This document shows, piece after piece, positions 42,471 to 51,848 of a stretch of DNA of 64,000 bases. The notes beneath the pieces were generated by a model. It made no database searches. It was not told where the DNA came from and worked only from the letters and a program-made list of their open reading frames with translations. Within the stretch, counting starts at the first letter, position 1. Each line of letters begins with the position of its first letter. The position numbers and the translations under genes were made by a program. The stretch covers positions 434,001-498,000 of the forward strand of contig NZ_JAHDTI010000011.1 in NCBI RefSeq assembly GCF_018531495.1, written 5' to 3'. This DNA is from Nonomuraea sediminis. GTDB lineage: Bacteria; Actinomycetota; Actinomycetes; Streptosporangiales; Streptosporangiaceae.

Positions 42471-45400
42471 GTGCCTGGCGTGCTGCTGCTCTCCACCTCC
42501 GACACCGATCTGCTGAGCGCGCGCGCCAGCGGCGCCGACTACCGCCTGGGCAACCCCGCCAGGCTGGCCACCGGCGATCTGCCTGACCTGCTCGAGGGCG
42601 TCGACCTGGTCGTGGTCCGCCTGCTCGGTGGTCGGCGGGCCTGGGAGGAGGGGCTCGACGCGTTACTCGCCGGGCCGCGGCCGGTGGTGGTGCTGGGCGG
42701 GGAGCAGGCGCCCGACGCCGAGCTGATGGAGCTGTCCACGGTCAGCGGCGGCGTCTGCGCCGAGGCGCACGCGTACCTGGCCCACGGAGGCCCCGCCAAC
42801 CTGGCCGAACTGCACGCCTTCCTGTCCGACACCGTCCTGCTGACCGGCCACGGCTTCGCCCCACCCGCACCCACCCCCTCCTGGGGCGTCCTGGATCGCG
42901 AGCCACGCGGCGAGGGCCCCGAGGTCGGCGTGCCGGAGGGTGAGGGGCCTGTGGTCGGGGTGCTCTTCTACCGGGCGCATCACGTGGCGGGGAACACCGG
43001 GTTCGTCGAGGTGCTCTGCGAGGCGATCGAGGACGCGGGCGGCCGGGCGCTGCCGGTCTTCTGCTCCTCCCTGCGCACCGCCGAGCCGGGACTCCTCGAC
43101 ACGCTGCGCGCCGCGGACGCGCTCGTGGTGACCGTACTCGCGGCAGGAGGAACGCGCCCGGCGACGGCAGGAGCGGGCGGTGACGACGAGGCGTGGGACG
43201 TCGGCGCGCTGGCCGAGCTGGACGTGCCGATCCTGCAGGGCCTCTGCCTGACCACCAGCAGGCAGGCCTGGGAGGCGAACGACGACGGCCTGTCGCCGCT
43301 CGACGCGGCCTCGCAGGTGGCGATCCCCGAGTTCGACGGCCGGATCATCACGGTGCCGTTCTCCTTCAAGGAGGTCGACAGGGACGGGCTGACGGTCTAC
43401 GTCGCCGACCCCGAGCGGGCGGCCAGGGTGGCGGGCATCGCCGTACGGCACGGCCTGCTCAGGCACACCCCGCCCGCCGAGCGGCGCCTGGTCGTGATGC
43501 TGTCGGCGTACCCGACCAAGCACTCCCGCATCGGCAACGCGGTCGGCCTGGACACCCCCGCCAGCACGGTCCGGCTGCTGGCCAGGCTCAAGGACGCGGG
43601 CTACGACCTCGGGCAGGGCTTCCCCGAGGACGGCGACCCGCTGATCCACGCGCTGATCGCGGCGGGCGGGCAGGACCAGGACTGGCTGACCGAGGAGCAG
43701 CTGGCGGCCAACCCGGTGCGCATCCCCGCCGCCGCCTACACGCAGTGGTACGGCACGCTGCCCGCCGACCTGCGCGAGGGGATCGAGCGGCACTGGGGTC
43801 CGCCGCCCGGCGAGCTGTTCGTGCACGAGGGCGACATCGTGCTGGCCGCCCTCCGGGCGGGGAACGTCGTGCTGATGGTGCAGCCGCCGCGCGGCTTCGG
43901 CGACAACCCGATCGCCATCTACCACGACCCCGACCTGCCGCCGAGCCACCACTACCTGGCCGCTTACCGCTGGCTGTCGAGCAGCTTCGGCGCGCACGCC
44001 ATGGTCCACGTCGGCAAGCACGGCAACCTGGAGTGGCTGCCGGGCAAGTCCGCGGGACTGTCGGCCTCGTGCGCCGCCGACGCCGCGATCGGCGACCTGC
44101 CGCTGGTCTACCCGTTCCTGGTCAACGACCCTGGCGAGGGCACCCAGGCCAAGCGGCGCGCGCACGCCGTGCTCGTGGACCACCTGGTGCCGCCGATGGC
44201 CAGGGCCGAGTCCTACGGTGACATCGCCAGGCTCGAGCAGCTGCTCGACGAGCACGCAAGCATCGCCGCCATGGACCCGGCCAAGCTTCCGGCCATCCGG
44301 GCGCAGATCTGGACCCTCATCCAGGCCGCCCGGCTCGACCACGACCTCGGGCTGGCCGACCGGCCGCACGACGCCGAGTTCGACGAGTTCATCCTGCACG
44401 TGGACGGCTGGCTGTGCGAGGTGAAGGACGCCCAGATCCGCGACGGCCTGCACGTGCTCGGCCAGGCGCCGGTGGGGGAGGCCAGAGTGGGGCTGGTGCT
44501 GGCCATCCTGCAGGCCAGGCAGATGTGGGCGGGCAGGGAGGCGCTGCCCGGGCTGCGCCAGGCGCTCGGTCTCCGGGAGGACGGCGGCGCGTCGCTGAAG
44601 GACGTCGACCGGGTGGAGGCGACGGCCCGCGCCCTGGTGGAGGCGATGGAGGCCCGACGCTGGGACCCGGCGGCCGCCTCCGAGGCAACGGCCGCGGTCC
44701 TGGACGGAGCACTAGGAGATCGGGAGCTCGTGGCCGGCATCCTGAGGTTCGCCGCCACGGAGGTCGTGCCACGGCTCGACCGGACCACGGACGAGCTCGA
44801 CCACGTCCTGCACGCGCTCGACGGCGGCTACGTGCCCGCGGGCCCGAGCGGCTCGCCGCTGCGCGGCCTGGTCAACGTGCTGCCGACCGGCCGCAACTTC
44901 TACTCGGTCGACCCGCGCGCCGTACCATCCCGGCTGGCCTGGGAGACCGGCCAGGCCATGGCCGACTCGTTGCTCGAGCGCTACCGCGCCGACCACGGCA
45001 CCTGGCCCCGCTCGGTCGGCCTGTCGGTGTGGGGCACGAGCGCGATGCGCACGGCGGGCGACGACGTGGCCGAGGTGCTGGCCCTGCTCGGCATCCGCCC
45101 CGAGTGGGACGAGGCGTCGAGAAGGGTCGTCGGCCTGCGCCCGATCCCGATGGACGAGCTGGGCCGCCCCAGGATCGACGTGACGGTCCGCATCAGCGGC
45201 TTCTTCCGCGACGCCTTCCCGCACGTGGTGGTCATGCTCGACGACGCCGTACGGCTGGCCGCCGCGCAACCCGAGCCCGACGCGGACAACTACGTGCGCG
45301 CCCACGTCAACGAGCCAGGAGGATCCACGATGCGGATCTTCGGCTCCGCGCCGGGCGCCTACGGGGCCGGGCTGCTGCCGCTGATCGACAGCCGCAACTG

Positions 45401-46058
45401 GCGCGACGACGCCGACCTGGCCGAGGTGTATGCCGTGTGGGGCGGCTACGCCTACGGCCGCGACCTGGACGGCGTGGCCGCCCGCCCGCAGATGGAGGAC
45501 GCCTACCGCAGGATCGCGGTGGCCGCCAAGAACGTCGACACCCGCGAGCACGACATCGCCGACTCCGACGACTACTTCCAGTACCACGGCGGCATGATCG
45601 CCACCGTGCGGGCGCTGACCGGCAAGTCGCCGGCCGCCTACGTGGGCGACAGCACCCGCCCCGACGCGGTCAGGACGCGGACGCTGTCGGAGGAGACCTC
45701 GCGGATCTTCCGTGCCCGGGTGGTCAATCCGCGCTGGCTGGCCGCGATGCGCAGGCACGGTTACAAGGGCGCCTTCGAGCTGGCCGCGACCGTGGACTAC
45801 CTGTTCGGCTACGACGCCACCACGGGTGTCGTGGCCGACTGGATGTACGACAGGATCACCGAGGCCTACGTGCTGGACCCGGAGAACCAGGAGTTCATGG
45901 CCCGGTCGAACCCGTGGGCGCTGCACGGCATCGCCGAGCGGCTGCTGGAGGCGGCCGACCGCGGCATGTGGCAGCACCCCGATCCGGAGATCCTGCGCGG
46001 GCTGCGCGAGGTCTACCTCAAGACGGAGGGCGACCTGGAGGACGACACCAGCCGCTGA
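42471..46058 (+). CDS. cobN: cobaltochelatase subunit CobN
   Basis: Large chelatase subunit of 1195 residues that binds hydrogenobyrinate a,c-diamide and inserts Co2+ with ATP-driven help from a ChlI/ChlD-like partner. The CobN/BchH-type core is clear: VVMLSAYPTKHSRIGNAVGLDTPAST near 340, HVGKHGNLEWLPGK near 518, LPTGRNFYSVDPRAVPSRLAWE near 805, and AYGAGLLPLIDSRNW near 965. The GTG start has GGGAGGA 8 bases upstream, inside the riboswitch expression platform. Its 3' end overlaps cobB by 46 bases on the opposite strand. Confidence 0.96.
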   Translation: MPGVLLLSTSDTDLLSARASGADYRLGNPARLATGDLPDLLEGVDLVVVRLLGGRRAWEEGLDALLAGPRPVVVLGGEQAPDAELMELSTVSGGVCAEAHAYLAHGGPANLAELHAFLSDTVLLTGHGFAPPAPTPSWGVLDREPRGEGPEVGVPEGEGPVVGVLFYRAHHVAGNTGFVEVLCEAIEDAGGRALPVFCSSLRTAEPGLLDTLRAADALVVTVLAAGGTRPATAGAGGDDEAWDVGALAELDVPILQGLCLTTSRQAWEANDDGLSPLDAASQVAIPEFDGRIITVPFSFKEVDRDGLTVYVADPERAARVAGIAVRHGLLRHTPPAERRLVVMLSAYPTKHSRIGNAVGLDTPASTVRLLARLKDAGYDLGQGFPEDGDPLIHALIAAGGQDQDWLTEEQLAANPVRIPAAAYTQWYGTLPADLREGIERHWGPPPGELFVHEGDIVLAALRAGNVVLMVQPPRGFGDNPIAIYHDPDLPPSHHYLAAYRWLSSSFGAHAMVHVGKHGNLEWLPGKSAGLSASCAADAAIGDLPLVYPFLVNDPGEGTQAKRRAHAVLVDHLVPPMARAESYGDIARLEQLLDEHASIAAMDPAKLPAIRAQIWTLIQAARLDHDLGLADRPHDAEFDEFILHVDGWLCEVKDAQIRDGLHVLGQAPVGEARVGLVLAILQARQMWAGREALPGLRQALGLREDGGASLKDVDRVEATARALVEAMEARRWDPAAASEATAAVLDGALGDRELVAGILRFAATEVVPRLDRTTDELDHVLHALDGGYVPAGPSGSPLRGLVNVLPTGRNFYSVDPRAVPSRLAWETGQAMADSLLERYRADHGTWPRSVGLSVWGTSAMRTAGDDVAEVLALLGIRPEWDEASRRVVGLRPIPMDELGRPRIDVTVRISGFFRDAFPHVVVMLDDAVRLAAAQPEPDADNYVRAHVNEPGGSTMRIFGSAPGAYGAGLLPLIDSRNWRDDADLAEVYAVWGGYAYGRDLDGVAARPQMEDAYRRIAVAAKNVDTREHDIADSDDYFQYHGGMIATVRALTGKSPAAYVGDSTRPDAVRTRTLSEETSRIFRARVVNPRWLAAMRRHGYKGAFELAATVDYLFGYDATTGVVADWMYDRITEAYVLDPENQEFMARSNPWALHGIAERLLEAADRGMWQHPDPEILRGLREVYLKTEGDLEDDTSR

Positions 46059-47329
46059 GCCGCCTGCGGCGTCCCCGCCCAGTGCAGGTGCAGGTAGGAC
46101 GCTGTGACGAGGGGGTCGCCGTACCCGTCGGTGCACTGGTACAGCGGCTCCGCGTCCAGTTGGACGGCGGTGCGATGGAACTCGTGGCCCCGCTGGCGCT
46201 CGCCTCGCCGCGTCAGCAGGGAGTCCTTCAGCGCGACGGCGTCCCGGTAGCCGAGCGTGAGCCGGTCCGTCATGCGCGCGGTGCCCGGGATCCTGCCGCA
46301 CATCCGGCGGCCGTCCAGCTCCTGGCACAGGTACAGCAGCCCGGCGCACTCGGCGGCGATCGGGCCGGGGAAGGCGGCGACCTGCTCGCGCAGGGGCTCG
46401 TTGGCGGCCAGCTCGGCCGCGTACACCTCGGGGAAGCCGCCGCCGATCACCAGCGCGCCGGCGCCCTCGGGCAGGCGCTCGTCCCTGAGCGGGTCGAACA
46501 CCGCCACGTCCGCCCCGGCGGCGCGCAGCAGCTCGACGTGCTCGGCGTACCCGAAGGTGAACGCGGCTCCGCCCGCCACCGCCACCACGGCCCGGCTCTG
46601 CTTGACGCGCCCGGGGCTCCAAGGGGTGGCCGTGAGCGGGGGTGCCGAGGCGGCCAGCCGTACCAGGGCGTCCAGGTCGCAGGAGCGTGACACGAGCGCG
46701 GCGAGCCGGTCGACGGCCCGCACCGCCTCGACTTCGCGCTCGGCGGCGGGGATGAGGCCCAGGTGGCGGGAGGGCGTGGCGACGGCGTCGTCGCGGCGGA
46801 TCGCGCCCAGCACCGGCACGCCTGCCTCGGCCAGCGCCGCCCGGCACAGCTCCTCGTGCCTGTCGGAACCCACCCGGTTGAGCACCACCCCGCCCACTGT
46901 CACGCGCGGGTCGAAGGTGGCGAAACCATGCACCACCGCCGCGACGGACCGGCTCTGCCTGGCCGCGTCCACGACCAGCACCACCGGGGCCTCGAGCAGC
47001 CTGGCCACGTGCGCGGTCGAGGCGAAGTCGGTCTCGGCCCTGCCGTCGAACAGGCCCATCACGCCCTCGACCACCGCCACGTCGCACCCCGCCGCGCCGT
47101 GCGCGAACAGCGGGGCGACCAGGTCCTCGCCGACCAGCCACGGGTCCAGGTTGCGGCCGGGGCGGCCGGTGGCCAGCGCGTGGTAGCCGGGATCGATGTA
47201 GTCGGGGCCCACCTTGTGCGGCGAGACCCGCAGCCCGCGCGCCCGCAGCGCGGCCATCAGGCCGGTCGCCACGGTCGTCTTGCCGCTGCCCGACGACGGC
47301 GCGGCGATCACGAGCCGGGGTACTACCAC
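46013..47329 (-). CDS. cobB: hydrogenobyrinate/cobyrinate a,c-diamide synthase
   Basis: Glutamine-dependent amidotransferase of 438 residues. The N-terminal P-loop domain starts LVIAAPSSGSGKTTVATGLM and has HKVGPDYIDPGYH; the C-terminal class I glutaminase-like domain holds VIGGGFPEVYAAELAAN and the nucleophile Cys in AECAGLLYL. It amidates the a and c side chains using ATP. The GTG start overlaps the cobO stop by 7 bases. Confidence 0.95.
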   Translation of the reverse strand: MVVPRLVIAAPSSGSGKTTVATGLMAALRARGLRVSPHKVGPDYIDPGYHALATGRPGRNLDPWLVGEDLVAPLFAHGAAGCDVAVVEGVMGLFDGRAETDFASTAHVARLLEAPVVLVVDAARQSRSVAAVVHGFATFDPRVTVGGVVLNRVGSDRHEELCRAALAEAGVPVLGAIRRDDAVATPSRHLGLIPAAEREVEAVRAVDRLAALVSRSCDLDALVRLAASAPPLTATPWSPGRVKQSRAVVAVAGGAAFTFGYAEHVELLRAAGADVAVFDPLRDERLPEGAGALVIGGGFPEVYAAELAANEPLREQVAAFPGPIAAECAGLLYLCQELDGRRMCGRIPGTARMTDRLTLGYRDAVALKDSLLTRRGERQRGHEFHRTAVQLDAEPLYQCTDGYGDPLVTASYLHLHWAGTPQAAQRLVSSSRSPSVLR

Positions 47330-47925
47330 TCGATGCCTTTCTGCCCCTTCTGACCGGCGTCCATGGGGTGGCGGACCTTGGCCATCTCCGTCACCAGGTC
47401 GGCCGCCTCGAGCAGCGGCCCGGGCGCGTCCCTGCCGGTGATCACCACGTGCTGGTTGCCAGGGCGGGCTTTCAGGGTCTCCACCACGTCGTCCAGGTCC
47501 AGCCAGCCCCACTTCAGCGGGTAGGTGAACTCGTCGAGCACGTAGAAGCGGTACGTCTCGGCCGCCAGGTCCCGCTTGATCTGCTCCCAGCCTTCGCGGG
47601 CGTCGGCGGCGTGGTCCTCCTCGGTGCCGGCCCGCTGGATCCACGACCAGCCCTCGCCCATCTTGTGCCAGGTCACCGGGCCGCCCTCGCCCGTCTCGCC
47701 GAGCACGCGCAGTGCCCGCTCCTCGCCGATGCGCCACTTGGCCGACTTCACGAACTGGAACACGCCGATCGGCCAGCCCTGGTTCCACGCCCGCAACGCC
47801 ATCCCGAAGGCGGCGGTGGACTTGCCCTTGCCCGGGCCGGTGTGCACGATCAGCAGCGGCCGCGCGCGGCGCTGCCGGGTGGTGAGGCCGTCGTCCGGCA
47901 CGACGGCCGGCTTGCCCTGCGGCAT
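47323..47925 (-). CDS. cobO: cob(I)yrinic acid a,c-diamide adenosyltransferase
   Basis: CobA/CobO-type adenosyltransferase of 200 residues that attaches the 5'-deoxyadenosyl group from ATP to Co(I). The P-loop is HTGPGKGKSTAAFG near 29, followed by VFQFVKSAKWRIGEE, FYVLDEFTYPLKWGWLD near 125 and VITGRDAPGPLLEAADLVTEM near 160, all typical of the family. It starts 2 bases after the chelatase gene ends. Confidence 0.96.
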   Translation of the reverse strand: MPQGKPAVVPDDGLTTRQRRARPLLIVHTGPGKGKSTAAFGMALRAWNQGWPIGVFQFVKSAKWRIGEERALRVLGETGEGGPVTWHKMGEGWSWIQRAGTEEDHAADAREGWEQIKRDLAAETYRFYVLDEFTYPLKWGWLDLDDVVETLKARPGNQHVVITGRDAPGPLLEAADLVTEMAKVRHPMDAGQKGQKGIEW

Positions 47926-47927
47926 CC

Positions 47928-50060
47928 TCAGCCTGCCTTCCTGTAGTTCCTGGGCTGGTCCGTTCTGTGGTCGCGGACGACCGAGCCGAGGTCGGTCAGC
48001 GCGTCGAGGGGGAGGAGCCTGGCGCCCATCCGCGCCGCCAGCCCGGCCGCCAGGCCGAGCCGTACCGGGCCGCTCTCGCAGTCGACGACGACGCTCGCCG
48101 TACCGGCCAGGAGCGCGGCCGCCCTGGCCGGGTCACCGCCGTGTGTGGCACGCCCGTCGGTCACCAGCACGAGCAGCGGACGGCGAGCGGGGTCCCGCAG
48201 CCGCTCGACCCGCAGCACCTGCGCCGCCCGGGCCAGGCCCGCCGCCAGTGGCGTGCGCCCGCCCGTCGGCAGCGACCGCAGCCGCGCCGCGCCCGCCTCC
48301 ACCGACGAGGTCGGCGGCAGCGCCACCTCCGCCGACGAGCCGCGGAAGGTCACCAGGCCCACCTTGTCGCGCCGCTGGTAGGCGTCGAGCAGCAGGCTGA
48401 GCACCGCCGCCTTCACCGCCCCCATCCGCCGGCGCGCCGCCATCGAGCCGCTGGCGTCCACCACGAACAGGACGAGATTCCCCTCCCTGCCCTCGCGCCG
48501 CACCTCCCGCAGATCGCCCGCGCGCAGTTCCAGCCCGCGCCCGCCGCGACCCCTGTCCTTCTGGTACGGCGCGGCCGCCAGCACCGTGGCCGGCACGTGC
48601 ACGTCGGTGACCTTCGCCCCGGGCCGCCGCGAACCCACGGCCCGGCCCCCGGCCCCCTTCGACCTGGACCGCCGCCCCGCCGCGCCCTCACCCAGCCCGG
48701 GAACCTCCAGTAACGGCACCCGATGCGTCGCCCCGGGCACGACCACCGACCCGGGCACGTTCACCTCGGGATTCCCCTCGTCACCGGTCACACCGCCATC
48801 CGCCCGCCCGCCCGCTTCGGGATGCTCGCCCCGGCCGCTCCCCGGCTCCGCACCGCCACCGCGGTCCGCCCCATCGCGCGGCGCCTGGTCGGGCTCGCGG
48901 CCATCCACCTCTTCCTGATGCCCGTCGGAGGACGGGTCGCCATCGTGGGATCCGCCGTCCTCCCCCGAGTCGGAGGACGGGGAATCGTCCGGGCCCGGAG
49001 GCGGGGAGCCGTCCGGCCCCTGGGGTGGGTCGTCGGGGTCGTCGTCTTCCGACGTGCGGTCGAGCAGCTCGTCGAGCAGCTCCTCGTCCAGCCCCGGCGC
49101 GTCGAACGGATCGCGCCGCCGCCGGTGCGGCAGCGACAGCCGGGCCGCCGCCCGGACGTCGGCGACGGTGACCGCGTCCCGCCCCTGCCAGGCGGCATGC
49201 GCGATGGCGGCGTTGGCCGTCACCAGGTCCGCCCGCAGGCCGTCCACCTCGAAGGCGGCGCACACCGCCGCGATCTGCCGCAACCGCGCGTCGGGCAGCC
49301 GCACCTCCGGCACGCGGGCCCTGGCCTGCGCGATCCTGGCCGCCAGCGCCGCCTCCTCGGCCGCCCACCGGTCCGCGAACCCCTCAGGGTCCGCGTCGAA
49401 GGCCAGCCGCCTCCTGACCACCTCGGCCCGCTCCCCGGGATCCCGCGACGCCCGCACCTCGACCGTCAGCCCGAACCGGTCCAGAAGCTGCGGCCGCAGC
49501 TCGCCCTCCTCCGGGTTCATCGTCCCCACCAGCAGGAACCTGGCGGCGTGCCGTACCGACACCGAGTCGCGCTCGACGTAGCAGATGCCCAGGGCGGCGG
49601 CGTCCAGCAGCAGGTCGACGAGGTGGTCGTGGAGCAGGTTGACCTCGTCGACGTAGAGCACTCCCCGGTGCGCGGCCGCCAGCAGGCCGGGCTCGAACGC
49701 CTTCACGCCCTCGGTCAGCGCCCGCTCCACGTCCAGCGATCCGGCCAGCCGATCCTCGGTAGCCCCCACCGGCAGCTCCACCAGCGCGGCCGGCCTGGCC
49801 AGCCCGGCACCGCCCGGCTCGTGCGGGCCGTCGGGGCAGCGCGGGTCGGGCGCTGCGGGATCACACGCGAACCGGCAGCCGGGCACCACCCGCACGGCGG
49901 GCAGCTGGGCGGCGAGCGCGCGGACGACCGTGGACTTCGCGGTGCCCTTCTCGCCCCGCACCAGGACGCCGCCCACGCGCGGCGACACGGCGTTCAGCAG
50001 CAGGGCCAGCTTCAGGTCCGCCAGCCCGACGACCGCGCTGAAGGGATAGGTGACGATCAC
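47928..50060 (-). CDS. fused ChlI/ChlD-type cobaltochelatase ATPase subunit
   Basis: Protein of 710 residues joining an AAA+ domain (about 1-330; Walker A GEKGTAKST at 36-44, Walker B VLYVDEVNLL, and LLVGTMNPEEGELRPQLLDRF) to a von Willebrand-A domain (about 520-710; MIDAS DASGS). Between them is a long acidic and Gly/Pro-rich linker. Proteins like this, annotated as putative magnesium or cobalt chelatases, replace CobS and CobT in actinobacteria and drive CobN. The GTG start overlaps the upstream gene by 4 bases. Cobalt rather than magnesium is inferred from the cob neighbours. Confidence 0.9.
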   Translation of the reverse strand: MIVTYPFSAVVGLADLKLALLLNAVSPRVGGVLVRGEKGTAKSTVVRALAAQLPAVRVVPGCRFACDPAAPDPRCPDGPHEPGGAGLARPAALVELPVGATEDRLAGSLDVERALTEGVKAFEPGLLAAAHRGVLYVDEVNLLHDHLVDLLLDAAALGICYVERDSVSVRHAARFLLVGTMNPEEGELRPQLLDRFGLTVEVRASRDPGERAEVVRRRLAFDADPEGFADRWAAEEAALAARIAQARARVPEVRLPDARLRQIAAVCAAFEVDGLRADLVTANAAIAHAAWQGRDAVTVADVRAAARLSLPHRRRRDPFDAPGLDEELLDELLDRTSEDDDPDDPPQGPDGSPPPGPDDSPSSDSGEDGGSHDGDPSSDGHQEEVDGREPDQAPRDGADRGGGAEPGSGRGEHPEAGGRADGGVTGDEGNPEVNVPGSVVVPGATHRVPLLEVPGLGEGAAGRRSRSKGAGGRAVGSRRPGAKVTDVHVPATVLAAAPYQKDRGRGGRGLELRAGDLREVRREGREGNLVLFVVDASGSMAARRRMGAVKAAVLSLLLDAYQRRDKVGLVTFRGSSAEVALPPTSSVEAGAARLRSLPTGGRTPLAAGLARAAQVLRVERLRDPARRPLLVLVTDGRATHGGDPARAAALLAGTASVVVDCESGPVRLGLAAGLAARMGARLLPLDALTDLGSVVRDHRTDQPRNYRKAG

Positions 50061-50632
50061 GGGACGAGCCTCCGGTTGACATGGGTGACCCGCCAGCCGT
50101 CCCGCGAGACGGCCAGCCCGGTCGAGGACAGCGGCGCGACGTCAAGCCGCCCGGCCCGCACCGGGTCCAGCCCCAGCGCACACCCCACCGCCGCACGGAC
50201 GACCCCCGCATCACACACCACCACCCCGCCACCGGAGCCCGGCACGCCGCGCACCCCCTCCAGCCAGGCCGCCACCCGCGCCGCGAGCGCGCCCAGGCTC
50301 TCGCCGCCGTGCGGCGCCGCCTCCGGATCGCTCAGCCACCGCGCCAGCGCCTCCGGCTCCTCCTCGGCGACCCGCACGTACGGCAGGCCGCTCCACCGCC
50401 CGTAATCCGCCTCGCCAAGCGCGGGAACCACGTGCGGCTCCCACCCCAGCGCGACGGCCGTCTGCCGGGCCGCCGTCGCGGGTCCGACCCATGCCATCCC
50501 GTCCGAAGCCCCTGCCATGGCTCCGGCGAGGGAGACGGCACGAGCCAGGCCCGCAGGGTCGGCCTCCGCGGCGGGGTCGGGGAAGCAGGCCGTACGCATG
50601 CCGGGGGTGCCGGCCTGCCGTACGAACAGCAC
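50057..50632 (-). CDS. degenerate histidine-phosphatase-fold protein of the cob cluster
   Basis: Protein of 191 residues with the phosphoglycerate-mutase/CobC-like layout, but both catalytic histidines are absent. The N-terminal RHG motif reads FVRQAGTPGM (Gln6), and the later (S/T)HGG motif reads VVCDAGVVRA. The rest of the fold, including PHGGESLGALAARVAAWLEG near 118, is well kept, so the gene is maintained for another role. A GTG at 50632 begins just inside the end of cbtA. CobC normally removes the phosphate of alpha-ribazole phosphate; this chain probably cannot. Confidence 0.8.
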   Translation of the reverse strand: MLFVRQAGTPGMRTACFPDPAAEADPAGLARAVSLAGAMAGASDGMAWVGPATAARQTAVALGWEPHVVPALGEADYGRWSGLPYVRVAEEEPEALARWLSDPEAAPHGGESLGALAARVAAWLEGVRGVPGSGGGVVVCDAGVVRAAVGCALGLDPVRAGRLDVAPLSSTGLAVSRDGWRVTHVNRRLVP

Positions 50633-50637
50633 CCCGC

Positions 50638-51357
50638 TCAGCTCGCGATGGCCGCTGGACGCGCGGCCCTGTCGGACAGCCAGCCGAACAGCACGCCGAA
50701 GGCCGTCCAGAACACCAGTTGCGTCCCCAGCGAGGCCAGCCTGAACTGCCACAGCAGCGTCGCGGGGAAGTCCGCGGGCACCTCGTTGACCGTCGGCAGC
50801 AGCAGCCACGCGGCGATCACCGGCACCAGGAACGCCGCCACGGCGGCGACCCAGCGCGCCCACGGCCCGGTCGTGACGCGGCGGGCCGTGGCCACGGCGA
50901 TCGCCGTCGCCGCCAGCCCGACCAGCACCATCACCACGTAGAGCAGCGTCCGGCCGGTGATCGTGTCCGGATCGCCGACCGCCGGGGGATTGGCTGGATA
51001 TTTCACGAACGGCACGAGAATGACCGCCGCGAAGGCCGTCCCGGCGGCGGCCAGCGCCAGGCCGCCCTCCGAGCGGGGTCCCACCCGGCCGCGCAGACCG
51101 GCGTACACCAGGGCGAAGATCCCGCCCACCGCCAGCCCGTACAGCCCGGTGGCCAGGAACAGCCCTACCTTCTGCCCGGGCCTGCTGACGAGTTCCTCCT
51201 CGCCGTGGTCGTGCCCGGCGTTCTGGGCGGCGTGCGCCTCCTCCAGGGCGATCGCGCTTTCGACGCGTGGCTCGCCGAAGACGAAGGCGAACCCGCCCGC
51301 GATCAGTCCGGCCAGCAGGCCCACCAGCAGGCCCCTGACCAGCAGGGTGCGAATCAT
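50638..51357 (-). CDS. cbtA: cobalt transporter subunit CbtA
   Basis: Membrane protein of 239 residues with about five hydrophobic segments, starting LLVRGLLVGLLAGLIAGGFAFVFGEP. A metal-binding-like HDHGEEE stretch near residue 49, on the outer side after the first helix, and PFVKYPANPPAVGDPDTI near 118 are family landmarks. CbtA-type importers are regularly under B12 riboswitches. It lies 8 bases after cbtB in one transcript feeding cobalt into the chelatase encoded downstream. Confidence 0.92.
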   Translation of the reverse strand: MIRTLLVRGLLVGLLAGLIAGGFAFVFGEPRVESAIALEEAHAAQNAGHDHGEEELVSRPGQKVGLFLATGLYGLAVGGIFALVYAGLRGRVGPRSEGGLALAAAGTAFAAVILVPFVKYPANPPAVGDPDTITGRTLLYVVMVLVGLAATAIAVATARRVTTGPWARWVAAVAAFLVPVIAAWLLLPTVNEVPADFPATLLWQFRLASLGTQLVFWTAFGVLFGWLSDRAARPAAIAS

Positions 51358-51365
51358 GCCCGTGC

Positions 51366-51554
51366 CTAGTGGCAGGGCACGCCGAGCAGGTGCCGCCCGT
51401 CGTGCATGAGTTCGTGCAGGTAGGACCCGGCCTGCGAAATGGCGCCGTTGTCCATCAGGACGAGGTAGGCGACCAGCAGCAGCACCGGGACGGTGAGCAG
51501 CCAGAGACCCAGACGGGGAAGGGGAATGACGGAAGGAGTGGACAGCCCACTCAT
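51366..51554 (-). CDS. cbtB: cobalt transporter subunit CbtB
   Basis: Small protein of 62 residues: one membrane helix (LGLWLLTVPVLLLVAYLVLM) and a C-terminal histidine-rich tail (HELMHDGRHLLGVPCH) that matches the CbtB metal-binding motif. It is the first gene after the second riboswitch and has a strong GAGGAGG site 4-5 bases from the ATG. It partners CbtA. Confidence 0.95.
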   Translation of the reverse strand: MSGLSTPSVIPLPRLGLWLLTVPVLLLVAYLVLMDNGAISQAGSYLHELMHDGRHLLGVPCH

Positions 51555-51562
51555 ACTTGCCT

Positions 51563-51700
51563 CCTCAGGGATGACGCGTCCCGGCCAGTGAGGTCACGAT
51601 CGCCTAGTGACCTGGCTCCCGGGATCTGGGTCCCGGATACAGTGGCGCGTCCGCACCGGCATCTCACCGGATTTCCCTTGGACGATCGTGAAATCTCCCA
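51563..51700 (-). ncRNA. compact cobalamin riboswitch upstream of cbtB
   Basis: On the minus strand the leader has a closing stem (51680-51691 with 51594-51604), GGTGAGATGCCGGTGCGG, CGCCACTGTATCCGGGA and the B12 box GGGAGCCAGGTCAC. It is about 100 bases, shorter than the cobN leader. A hairpin at 51563-51593 pairs CCTCA with TGAGG, which is part of the ribosome-binding site, with a nested GGGA/TCCC stem. That suggests translational control. The 51555-51890 stretch otherwise holds only the upstream promoter region and the tRNA terminator. Confidence 0.88.
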
Positions 51701-51848
51701 GAATGTATCCCGTGCCCGGTTTTGCGTCAACAGCAACCCCGCCGCCACCCAAGGATCCACGGCCCTGTGCTCCGCCAACCGGCCGGCGCACCGCCTCTTC
51801 TGGCGGATCGAGCGCCGCGTATTGCGGAGGCTTGCCGTACAAGCAGCG

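Noticed and set aside
48700-49060. Low-complexity acidic stretch in the chelatase subunit as a possible frameshift or repeat
   Set aside because: It is the usual flexible linker between AAA+ and vWA domains in fused chelatase subunits.
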